This document shows, one piece after another, positions 48,449-54,602 of a stretch of DNA of 64,000 nucleotides; positions within the stretch are counted from its first letter, which is position 1; each line of letters begins with the position of its first letter. The position numbers and the translations under genes were made by a program. The notes below the pieces were generated by a model, which made no database searches, was not told the origin of the DNA, and saw only the letters and a program-made list of their open reading frames with translations. This DNA comes from a virus: positions 1 through 64,000 of IMG/VR virus record IMGVR_UViG_3300010392_005355; one strand, written 5' to 3'.

Positions 48449-48871
48449 ATGCCTGTTACTCACTATCCCGTTCCAGATCAGGAATCCGCTAAGCGCCAAC
48501 TTACAATTGCTGAAGCGATCTATCAGCTTCGCGCAGAGCGTGAGCAGCACGCCAATCGCATTGACGAGATCGACGCGGAAGAACCGGCCCTGATCAAGGA
48601 GTACCTCGAACTGCAAGCTGCCCAGACATACGCCCTGATCGGCAAGGTTATTGAGCTGGAAGACCCCAAGCCCGAACCGGAGCCGGAGATTGACCCGGTC
48701 GAAGACCCGGCCCCTGACACGCCAGCTGAAGGCAGCGAAACACCAGAGGCCGAAGCAGAGGGAACGTCTGAAGCTGAGGTCACAGACGGCGAAGAAGCCG
48801 CAGAAACGCCCACTGATGGCGAAAGCGGCGATCCGGCACCAGAACAGCCGGAGACTGCAGAAACGGCCTGA
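48449..48871 (+). CDS. Protein with acidic Pro/Glu-rich tail
   Basis: A 140-aa protein. Residues 1-70 are helical (TIAEAIYQLRAEREQHANRI). The second half is an extended Glu/Pro/Ala/Thr tail, strongly acidic. A good AAGGAG site precedes the ATG. It ends the plus-strand late genes before a convergent pair of terminators. Function unknown. Confidence 0.72.
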   Translation: MPVTHYPVPDQESAKRQLTIAEAIYQLRAEREQHANRIDEIDAEEPALIKEYLELQAAQTYALIGKVIELEDPKPEPEPEIDPVEDPAPDTPAEGSETPEAEAEGTSEAEVTDGEEAAETPTDGESGDPAPEQPETAETA

Positions 48872-48903
48872 CGCGCCACGACATCGCGATTATTCGCTAT
48901 TTG

Positions 48904-48937
48904 CTCCCCCCTGGCCGTGTGGCTGGGGGGGAGTTTT
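48904..48937 (+). terminator. Plus-strand intrinsic terminator
   Basis: CTCCCCCCTGGCC-GTGT-GGCTGGGGGGGAG followed by five Ts. It closes the late plus-strand transcription unit. Confidence 0.9.
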
Positions 48938-48952
48938 TGCGTTTCTGAGCAC

Positions 48953-48986
48953 AAAAAAAGCCCCCGCGTCCGGAGACAACGGGGGC
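48953..48986 (-). terminator. Minus-strand intrinsic terminator
   Basis: On the minus strand GCCCCCG (48986-48980) pairs with CGGGGGC (48966-48960), followed by seven Ts. It ends the leftward unit that includes the 271-aa membrane protein. It forms a convergent terminator pair with the previous entry. Confidence 0.9.
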
Positions 48987-48990
48987 AAGT

Positions 48991-49806
48991 TTACGCCGCA
49001 GCGCGGCTATCCATCCACTTCACGAAGTCAAATACCTCGCTTTCGAACTCGTCCATGGTTTGCTCAAGCTGGTCGAGTTCTTCCTCGGCGCTCATCTTTT
49101 TGCCAACCATGAGCGGCAGTCCGATGGCCGAGGCGGCCATAGAGAGCGAAGAAAGCAGGAAGGCGATAAGCCATGCAAATCCTTCTGCGTGCTCTCCGGG
49201 GGCTTCAGGGCGGCCCTGTGAGGTGGTCTTTACTGCCTCGGACTCCTGATCTCCCAAATCCTTCAGTGTGGCGACAAGCGCCGCTCCAAAGTCATTCATG
49301 GCCTGTTCTGTTTTTCCGCCTGCTATCCCGTCCAGTTTGCCGAGATAGAGCCCTTTGCCCTTCAAGAGGCGCTGGGCCTTCAGGATATCATCGCCGGTGA
49401 CTATGGCGAGTTCTTCCTTGGCGGTTGCGATACGCTGCCGAATGACTGGCAGGGCATCGGTAGCAGAGTCGTACGCGGCCTGGCTCTCAATGGCGGCGTC
49501 CCGGTTCGCCTTGATCTCTCCGACCGTGGCGAGTGAGTTGCCGTAGACGTCGCCCGCGTAACAGACCACCGCCATGACGGCGGCAATGATCGCAACGTCT
49601 TTCATTCCGATCCTGCTGGCAACGCCGATAGCGCCTGCGCAGAGGAAGGCGAGACCGGCAATGCCGATCCCGATAAGTCCGGCCCCAGAGAGGCCGTCGA
49701 ACGCGCGTTCATATCCCTGATAGGACATGCTCGCTGAGTTCAGGAGCACGAGACAACCGCAAGCGGTGATCGCGGCTCCGATGATGATACGGATAAAGCC
49801 GTTCAT
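48991..49806 (-). CDS. Membrane protein with peptidoglycan-binding-like segment
   Basis: A 271-aa protein. Four membrane helices are predicted (about 5-25, 42-62, 70-86 and 209-230). Between the third and fourth is a helical region with LLKGKGLYLGKLDGIAGGKT, which resembles the PG_binding_1 repeat (G-Y-x-G-x-x-D-G-x-x-G-x-x-T). The C-terminus is acidic. It may alter the envelope of the lysogen. No family recognised. Confidence 0.75.
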   Translation of the reverse strand: MNGFIRIIIGAAITACGCLVLLNSASMSYQGYERAFDGLSGAGLIGIGIAGLAFLCAGAIGVASRIGMKDVAIIAAVMAVVCYAGDVYGNSLATVGEIKANRDAAIESQAAYDSATDALPVIRQRIATAKEELAIVTGDDILKAQRLLKGKGLYLGKLDGIAGGKTEQAMNDFGAALVATLKDLGDQESEAVKTTSQGRPEAPGEHAEGFAWLIAFLLSSLSMAASAIGLPLMVGKKMSAEEELDQLEQTMDEFESEVFDFVKWMDSRAAA

Positions 49807-49882
49807 TTCGTCGCTCCTTTCGTATGCTGACGGGGAAGCCCACCCTCAGAAAGAATGGGCTCTGCCGGTCAGCACCGGCTGG

Positions 49883-50074
49883 CTAGTTTGCTGCATTTGC
49901 CGACTCTGGCTGCGTAGTGATCAGCGACAGGTCTTCATTGAAGGTCTCGATCTCTTCGGCGCGACGGTCGAAGTAATCGGCTGTCAGTTGATCCGTGACC
50001 TGGATCGCTGCCCGAATGCGGGCGAAGCGGGCTTTGAGGTCAGCAGCGCGTTGAGCCTTGTTTGCTTTAGCCAT
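49883..50074 (-). CDS. Small helical phage protein
   Basis: A 63-aa protein (MAKANKAQRAADLKARFARI) with an AGGAGA site 7 nt upstream of the ATG at 50074. Third gene of the leftward microprotein operon. Basic first half, acidic second half; no family recognised. Confidence 0.7.
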   Translation of the reverse strand: MAKANKAQRAADLKARFARIRAAIQVTDQLTADYFDRRAEEIETFNEDLSLITTQPESANAAN

Positions 50075-50114
50075 GGTATTCTCCTGATTGTCAAAGAACT
50101 CCGGGAGGGTTCCC

Positions 50115-50150
50115 GGCACCCCAAAACCCGGCCTGATTTCTCAGGTCCGG
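50115..50150 (-). terminator. Minus-strand hairpin with conserved tail (copy 1)
   Basis: On the minus strand a CCCGG-A-CCTGA / TCAGG-CCGGG stem with a GAAA loop, then TTTTGGGGTGCC. The 15 bases GGCACCCCAAAACCC (50115-50129, plus-strand sense) recur exactly at 50287-50301. It lies between the 36-aa and 63-aa genes. Confidence 0.65.
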
Positions 50151-50159
50151 GCGGTTGGT

Positions 50160-50270
50160 CTATTTTCTGCGCTTCGTTCGCAGTTGTATTTCGTACATTA
50201 TTGAGCTGAAGATTGACCCAGCCACTGAGCCGATGATCAGCCCGCAAATCACGCCAAGTTCGTAGTCCAT
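50160..50270 (-). CDS. 36-aa single-pass membrane microprotein
   Basis: A 37-codon frame from ATG 50270 with an AAGGAGAAT site 6 nt upstream. It encodes MDYELGVICGLIIGSVAGSI followed by a short basic tail (RTKRRK). One membrane helix (about 5-24), positive end probably cytoplasmic. It is the second gene of the leftward microprotein operon. Support: ribosome-binding site, membrane topology and the repeated terminator module on each side. Confidence 0.65.
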   Translation of the reverse strand: MDYELGVICGLIIGSVAGSIFSSIMYEIQLRTKRRK

Positions 50271-50286
50271 TTGAATTCTCCTTTTT

Positions 50287-50327
50287 GGCACCCCAAAACC
50301 CCACCGCCATGACGCGAAGTGGGGCTG
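50287..50327 (-). terminator. Minus-strand hairpin with conserved tail (copy 2)
   Basis: On the minus strand CCCCAC...GTGGGG then TTTTGGGGTGCC. It lies between the 28-aa and 36-aa genes and shares its 15-bp tail with the hairpin at 50115. Possibly a partial terminator that sets graded expression of the operon. Confidence 0.6.
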
Positions 50328-50349
50328 GTTGGGCGAGGGCCTTGGCCCT

Positions 50350-50436
50350 CTATTTCCCGGTTCTGAAGCACTTGCGGCCGAAGTATCTGGGCTTCTCTTC
50401 GGTGGGCTCTTGGGTCGGCGTTTGGTCTTCGTTCAT
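50350..50436 (-). CDS. 28-aa microprotein with YFGRK-x-FRTG tail
   Basis: ATG at 50436, with AAGGAGA 6-7 nt upstream, and only about 22 nt from the predicted transcription start. It encodes an acidic, Pro/Thr-rich N-terminus (MNEDQTPTQEPTEEK) and the C-terminus PRYFGRKCFRTGK. The last 11 residues match, with 9 identities in 10 over YFGRKxFRTG, the extreme C-terminus of the host ParA-partner protein at 59925-60410. First gene from a near-consensus promoter. Function unknown; mimicry of that tail is a hypothesis. Confidence 0.7.
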   Translation of the reverse strand: MNEDQTPTQEPTEEKPRYFGRKCFRTGK

Positions 50437-50458
50437 CGGGGTCTCCTTTGCTTCCGAT

Positions 50459-50511
50459 ACGTGTGATATACGTGTTACCTACGGCATTGTCAACGTGTTA
50501 TTTGCGTGTTA
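50459..50511 (-). promoter_or_regulatory. Near-consensus promoter overlapped by four phased repeats
   Basis: Minus strand TTGACA (50493-50488), 17-bp spacer, TATATC (50470-50465). Plus-sense repeats ACGTGT(TA) start at 50459, 50470 and 50493, with GCGTGTTA at 50504: two pairs, each spaced 11 bp, the pairs 34 bp apart. This helical phasing is typical of cooperative repressor sites, here covering the promoter of the microprotein operon and the 5' region of the divergent gene at 50540. Confidence 0.8.
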
Positions 50512-50539
50512 CCGAGAAAAAAGATGCAGAGGAGCCCGC

Positions 50540-50794
50540 ATGGCGAAGAAATCGCGATCACAGGTAACAGCTGAGTATGAGGCCAGGGTCTCAGAGAAGG
50601 GGGGCGGGCGCTTCCCGACTATGACCTTGCAGCCGGACGAAATGGCGGCGTGGGAACGCGCTATGGCGCAGGATACCGGGCCGGATCGTGGCAAGGCGAA
50701 GCGAACGTTGATGCGCGCATTGGCGGCGCTTGAGCAGCGCAATGAGCCATCGAACGCCGAAATCATCGAGATGTTGAAGGCGCGCCTGAAATGA
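50540..50794 (+). CDS. Small regulator candidate, divergent from the microprotein operon
   Basis: An 84-aa protein. A basic N-terminus (MAKKSRSQVTAEYEARVSEK) precedes a strand-helix-helix pattern (RFPTMTLQPDEMAAWERAMA, then KRTLMRALAALEQ) that could be a ribbon-helix-helix fold. It faces the phased repeats, so autoregulation is likely. The assignment is by pattern. The ATG at 50540 has an AGAGGAG site. Confidence 0.72.
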   Translation: MAKKSRSQVTAEYEARVSEKGGGRFPTMTLQPDEMAAWERAMAQDTGPDRGKAKRTLMRALAALEQRNEPSNAEIIEMLKARLK

Positions 50795-50830
50795 CGCGCA
50801 AACTGTAGTAACTATCGAAGGAGTAGCCGG

Positions 50831-51130
50831 ATGAAAGAGTCGTCAAAATGTCTCCACATGGCAGTCCTGACTTCGCCAGAGACGGCTGCGCGAATGGCCG
50901 AAGCCGAGCGAATCAATAGGTATATGGCCACCGACGATTTCAGCGATGAGGAGGTGGCACGAGTCGATGATCTCGCTCTAACAACGCGCTTGAGCCGCCT
51001 TGAGGCGTACTATCGTGTGCGGGCGGAGCGCCACATGACGCCTGCGCAAGTTCAGGCTTTCGATGAGTTGACCCGGAAGACGGGGATGAGGCTTGACGAT
51101 TTTCTAGAGGTTACGGGCGGCAAACTGTAA
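50831..51130 (+). CDS. Hypothetical protein at the prophage right end
   Basis: A 99-aa helical acidic protein (MAEAERINRYMATDDFSDEE). An AAGGAG site lies 8 nt before the ATG at 50831. It follows the putative regulator by 36 bp and may be its partner. It is the last phage-like gene before the tRNA. No family recognised. Confidence 0.68.
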   Translation: MKESSKCLHMAVLTSPETAARMAEAERINRYMATDDFSDEEVARVDDLALTTRLSRLEAYYRVRAERHMTPAQVQAFDELTRKTGMRLDDFLEVTGGKL

Positions 51131-51205
51131 TCAGGGCGAGCGATCCGTCCCCGCGAGTGAGGATGTGATCACGTATGGCGCGGGGGAGAACGTCCCGGCA
51201 ACGTC

Positions 51206-51229
51206 TTGGAAAAACAGTTGGAAAAACAG
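51206..51229. repeat. Perfect 12-bp tandem repeat near the tRNA
   Basis: TTGGAAAAACAG occurs twice in direct tandem. It lies 57 bp before the tRNA-Gly gene in the 156-bp gap after the last phage-like gene. Such short tandem copies beside a tRNA could be integrase arm sites, though no integrase is in the window to compare. Confidence 0.7.
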
Positions 51230-51286
51230 CACCGCAAAAACGGGGTTGCGATTGGGGCGGATCACCAGTAGTTACTGCACTTCGGC

Positions 51287-51360
51287 GCGGGTATAGCACA
51301 ATGGTAGTGCAGCAGCCTTCCAAGCTGAGTATGTCGGTTCGATTCCGTCTACCCGCTCCA
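51287..51360 (+). tRNA. tRNA-Gly (anticodon TCC)
   Basis: A 74-base cloverleaf with acceptor GCGGGTA/TACCCGC, D-stem GCAC/GTGC, anticodon loop CTTCCAA (TCC), T-loop TTCGATT and encoded CCA. The T-stem (GTCGG/CCGTC) has one T-T mismatch. It reads GGA and, by wobble, other glycine codons. As a tRNA at a prophage edge it is a candidate attachment site, but a second copy of its end is not in the window. Confidence 0.95.
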
Positions 51361-51460
51361 AGCCTTTCTCTCTCACATCGATAAGTTTTTCCGCAGGACC
51401 ATCAGCAGGGCCTCGATCAGGCCGATGGCGATTCGAGCCCTCGCCTCACCCTCAAGCACG

Positions 51461-51481
51461 CCGCCCTGCCGGGCGGTTTTT
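51461..51481 (+). terminator. Intrinsic terminator after the tRNA
   Basis: CCGCCC-TGCC-GGGCGG followed by five Ts. It is about 100 bp after the tRNA and would end its transcript. The rest of 51361-51578 contains only the promoter listed next. Confidence 0.85.
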
Positions 51482-51520
51482 GGGGTGAAGAAAGTGTGAA
51501 TGAAAGGTTTTGGAGTGACT

Positions 51521-51550
51521 TTGAATTATTGGTCCATTTAGGAGTAAAAT
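51521..51550 (+). promoter_or_regulatory. Putative promoter of the diguanylate cyclase gene
   Basis: TTGAAT (51521-51526), an 18-bp spacer, then TAAAAT (51545-51550), 28 bp before the ATG. Moderate match to the sigma-70 consensus in a locally AT-rich patch. Confidence 0.5.
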
Positions 51551-51578
51551 TAATTCCGCTTCCCGTAAGATAGACGTC

Positions 51579-53402
51579 ATGCGTTTATCGACCATCACCA
51601 ATGTCGCCTATGTCACCACGGTAGCGCTTTCCATGATTGCGGGCGCCGCCATGCTGATGGCCTCCAATTCCATGCGAGCCGAGCGCGCCGCCGTGCAGCA
51701 GCGCCATGTGCTGGACAAGGCCACGTCAGGGCTGGACCGCGAGATATTCTACCAGTCTGAAAAGGCCCGGGAATATGTCATCTCCGGCAATTCGGAATAT
51801 CTGGAAGACTTCAAGGCAGGCGTCGTCAATCTGAATGACACGCAGGCCATGCTGAGCCGTGTCACAGATGCGGGGGCGAGCCAGGAAGAATTGTCCACTT
51901 TGGTGACGGCAGTCGACATGGCGAAGACGCTGGTCAACGACCAGCAGCGCGCCATTGAGGCCTTTCAGGCCGGTGACATTGAAACGGCACGCAAGATGCT
52001 GTTTAGCGACCATTATGAAGGCGAACTGGGCCTGATCGATTCCACCATTCTGCGCTTTCAGAGCCTGCTGGACCAGCGCACACAGGCGGAGGTGGAGGAG
52101 TCCATCCGCCGCTCGCACTTCTGGCGGGTGCTGTCTGAAGTGGTTCTGGCCGTAACGGCCCTGATGTTCCTGTGTGTTCTGTATTTCATCCTGAAGCGCC
52201 GTATCCTGCGCCCGGTGGTCAAGCTGAGCGATGTGGTCACCCGTCTGGCGGCGGAGGATTACACCGTCGAGATGAGTGAATTCCACCAGATGGACGAGAT
52301 CGGCGACATGGCCGAGGCGGTGAAGGTCTTCCGCGAAAACGGCCTGGAGCGCCTGCGCCTTGAGAAGAAGCTGGAACGGGATCTGAAGCTGCGCAATCTG
52401 CTGAGCCGCATGACGCACCGGATGCAGGCGTGTGAGAGCAAGCAGGAGGTGGCCAATGTTGTGCGCCTGTTCCTGCCGGTTATCCTGCCGGGCTATGCGG
52501 GCAGGATGTACCTGTTTGACGAGAGCGATACCGTCATGCGCCAGGTTTGCGACTGGCTTGAGCCGGTCGGCTCGGCAGCGACATTCGCTCCCGGTGACTG
52601 CTGGGCGATCCGGCGAGGCGCGCCGCATCGTCAGGGCGGGGATCAAACCGACATGCCCTGCCAGCATATGTTCTCGCCGGGCCATGTGGAGGGCGAACTG
52701 GAAAACAATGTCGCCACACTCTGTGTTCCGCTGACAGCGCAGCGCGAGGTGATCGGCCTGTTGTATTGCGAGATCCCGGAAGGCCTGATCAGCATCGAGG
52801 AAGAGCACTATGTGTTCATGATGGCAGAGAATATCTCCCTGTCGCTGGCCAACATGCATCTGCGTGAGGAGCTGCAAGAGCAGGCCATGGAAGACGCCCT
52901 GACGGGCCTGTCCAATCGCCGCAAGATGGAGCAGCGCCTCGGCACATTATTGTATGATGCGCGCGAAACCGGCCAGCCGGTCAGCTGTATCATGCTGGAT
53001 GTGGATAATTTCAAATCCTTCAACGACACATATGGCCACGAAATGGGCGACCGTGTGCTGAAGGAAGTGGCCAATGTGCTGACATCCCATACGCGGGAAG
53101 ACGGCCTGGCTTTCCGCTATGGCGGGGAGGAGTTTGTCATCCTGCTGCCAGGCGTCGAGCCGGGCGATGCGGTGCGCCGGGCCGAGAGCATGCGCAAGGC
53201 TATTGCTGCGCTGCACTTCAATTTCAACGACACGCCTGTCGACAAGGTCACCGCCTCTTTCGGGGTCGCAACTTCGCCTAATCACTGTTCTGGCAACAGG
53301 CTGATCATGACGGCGGATGCGGCGCTGTACGAGTCCAAGGAACAGGGCCGTAACCGCGTTACCAAGGCCCTGCTCAGCGCGAATGAGGGCATGGTGGCGT
53401 AA
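51579..53402 (+). CDS. Membrane diguanylate cyclase (sensor-HAMP-GAF-GGDEF)
   Basis: A 607-aa protein. Membrane helices at about 8-27 and 183-204 enclose a helical periplasmic sensor domain (CHASE3-like). A HAMP domain (about 205-260) follows, then a GAF-like domain (about 285-430) and a GGDEF domain (about 440-600) with active-site RYGGEEF. It should make cyclic di-GMP. The position of the inhibitory RxxD site reads REDG (TREDGLAFRYGGEEF), so product feedback at that site is probably lost. Confidence 0.94.
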   Translation: MRLSTITNVAYVTTVALSMIAGAAMLMASNSMRAERAAVQQRHVLDKATSGLDREIFYQSEKAREYVISGNSEYLEDFKAGVVNLNDTQAMLSRVTDAGASQEELSTLVTAVDMAKTLVNDQQRAIEAFQAGDIETARKMLFSDHYEGELGLIDSTILRFQSLLDQRTQAEVEESIRRSHFWRVLSEVVLAVTALMFLCVLYFILKRRILRPVVKLSDVVTRLAAEDYTVEMSEFHQMDEIGDMAEAVKVFRENGLERLRLEKKLERDLKLRNLLSRMTHRMQACESKQEVANVVRLFLPVILPGYAGRMYLFDESDTVMRQVCDWLEPVGSAATFAPGDCWAIRRGAPHRQGGDQTDMPCQHMFSPGHVEGELENNVATLCVPLTAQREVIGLLYCEIPEGLISIEEEHYVFMMAENISLSLANMHLREELQEQAMEDALTGLSNRRKMEQRLGTLLYDARETGQPVSCIMLDVDNFKSFNDTYGHEMGDRVLKEVANVLTSHTREDGLAFRYGGEEFVILLPGVEPGDAVRRAESMRKAIAALHFNFNDTPVDKVTASFGVATSPNHCSGNRLIMTADAALYESKEQGRNRVTKALLSANEGMVA

Positions 53403-53422
53403 CAGCCCGCCAGACATGAAAA

Positions 53423-53447
53423 CGCCCCCCGAATTCGTCGGAGGGCG
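53423..53447. terminator. Bidirectional terminator
   Basis: CGCCCCCCGA / TCGGAGGGCG with a 5-base loop; TTTC follows on the plus side and TTTTC on the minus side. It separates the convergent diguanylate cyclase and phytase genes. Confidence 0.85.
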
Positions 53448-53479
53448 CTTTCTGCAAGACTGCGATATCTGAAAGCCGT

Positions 53480-54511
53480 TTACGGACGGTCGTTCAGGCG
53501 CGCGGCGGCTTCGATGTCGACCCAGTCGATAATCTTGAAGTTCTGGTCGACTTCCGATTCCGGATTGGCGTCATCCTGAACGATCATCACGCCTTTCGGG
53601 AAACCGGGCAGAGGCGTGGAATTGACGTCCAGGCCATCGGTATGGGTCACGCCGTCCACGCTGCCATCCGGGCTGGCAACGATGGTGATGACGCCGACTC
53701 GGGCATGCGGAGGTTCCAGATCATAGATGACATAGCGGTCAGCGGCCTGGGCGGAGGCGACGAGATAGCCATAGCCTTCCTCACCCTTCCAGATGCTGAT
53801 GCCTTCGACATCCGCGACAAGACCCTGACGGGCGGCGATCGTATCTACGGAGAGGGCGATGCTCTCATCATTGACGAGATCCAGCTTCCAGATGCCGTGC
53901 TCTTCCTCGCCGACAAAGACCTGGCGGCCATCATCTTCCACGACGCAGCCTTCCAGCTGGCTGTCGAATTTGTAGGTGCGGACCAGCTCTGCATTCAGGC
54001 CTTTGGCTTCGGCATAGGGCAGGGACCAGATCTGGATCGTGCCGTCCTTGTAGGTCGGCATGGCCAGGAAATTGCCATCGATCAGGCCGGCGCAGATGCC
54101 GTAGGGCTCATCCTTCAGGGTGGGCGTGTCACCGATATGCGTTACGGTCTGCGTCGCCGGATCGATGGAGAACCAGCTGACGGACTTCGTTTCGTCATTG
54201 GAGGCAATAGCAATATTGCCGCGCACATCCACATTGTTGATGCGGCCGGTATCGACGAATTGCGTCTTCTTGCCGGTCAGATCGTAGACATAGAGGCCTT
54301 CATCCTTGTTGGTGCCGAGGATCAGGCTTTTGGAGGCGTCCAGCGGATTGACCCACAGGGCCGGATCATCGGCGGTGTCGCCCCGGGTCGGCATCGGGTC
54401 TGTTTCGAAGGCGGCATAGACGTTTGCCGTCTCGACTTCGTAGATGTCCTGCGCTGGCTCGGTCGCACATGCGGCGACCAGCAGGGCGGCGAGGGGAAGA
54501 TAGCGTTTCAT
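53480..54511 (-). CDS. Beta-propeller phytase lipoprotein
   Basis: A 343-aa protein with a lipoprotein signal (MKRYLPLAALLVAAC). The mature part matches beta-propeller (3-)phytases: DTADDPALWVNPLDASKSLI, LGTNKDEGLYVYDLTGK, NNVDVRG and EGCVVEDDGRQVFVGEEEHG. The acidic loops bind calcium and phytate. It would release phosphate from phytate at the outer membrane. The TonB receptor gene lies just upstream on the same strand. Confidence 0.95.
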   Translation of the reverse strand: MKRYLPLAALLVAACATEPAQDIYEVETANVYAAFETDPMPTRGDTADDPALWVNPLDASKSLILGTNKDEGLYVYDLTGKKTQFVDTGRINNVDVRGNIAIASNDETKSVSWFSIDPATQTVTHIGDTPTLKDEPYGICAGLIDGNFLAMPTYKDGTIQIWSLPYAEAKGLNAELVRTYKFDSQLEGCVVEDDGRQVFVGEEEHGIWKLDLVNDESIALSVDTIAARQGLVADVEGISIWKGEEGYGYLVASAQAADRYVIYDLEPPHARVGVITIVASPDGSVDGVTHTDGLDVNSTPLPGFPKGVMIVQDDANPESEVDQNFKIIDWVDIEAAARLNDRP

Positions 54512-54544
54512 GACGTGTCAGCTCCTTGAGGAGGGGAAAAGGAA

Positions 54545-54577
54545 GAGGCCGGGCAAGGGTGTGTCCTGCCCGGCCTC
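54545..54577 (-). terminator. Hairpin between TonB receptor and phytase genes
   Basis: An 11-bp perfect stem (GAGGCCGGGCA / TGCCCGGCCTC) with an 11-base loop; on the minus strand it is followed by TTCCTTTTCC. A partial terminator or processing site could lower phytase expression relative to the receptor. Confidence 0.6.
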
Positions 54578-54602
54578 AGAGATCAAGCTCTATCCGAGCG
54601 AA

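Noticed and set aside
51111-51323. Minus-strand frame over the gap and tRNA
   Set aside because: Its sequence is Arg/Thr/Pro-rich without structure and runs across the tRNA gene. Treated as non-coding.
51287-51360. tRNA-Gly as proven attachment site
   Set aside because: No second copy of the tRNA end occurs in the window, and the orientation is unusual for 3'-end integration. It is kept only as a candidate.
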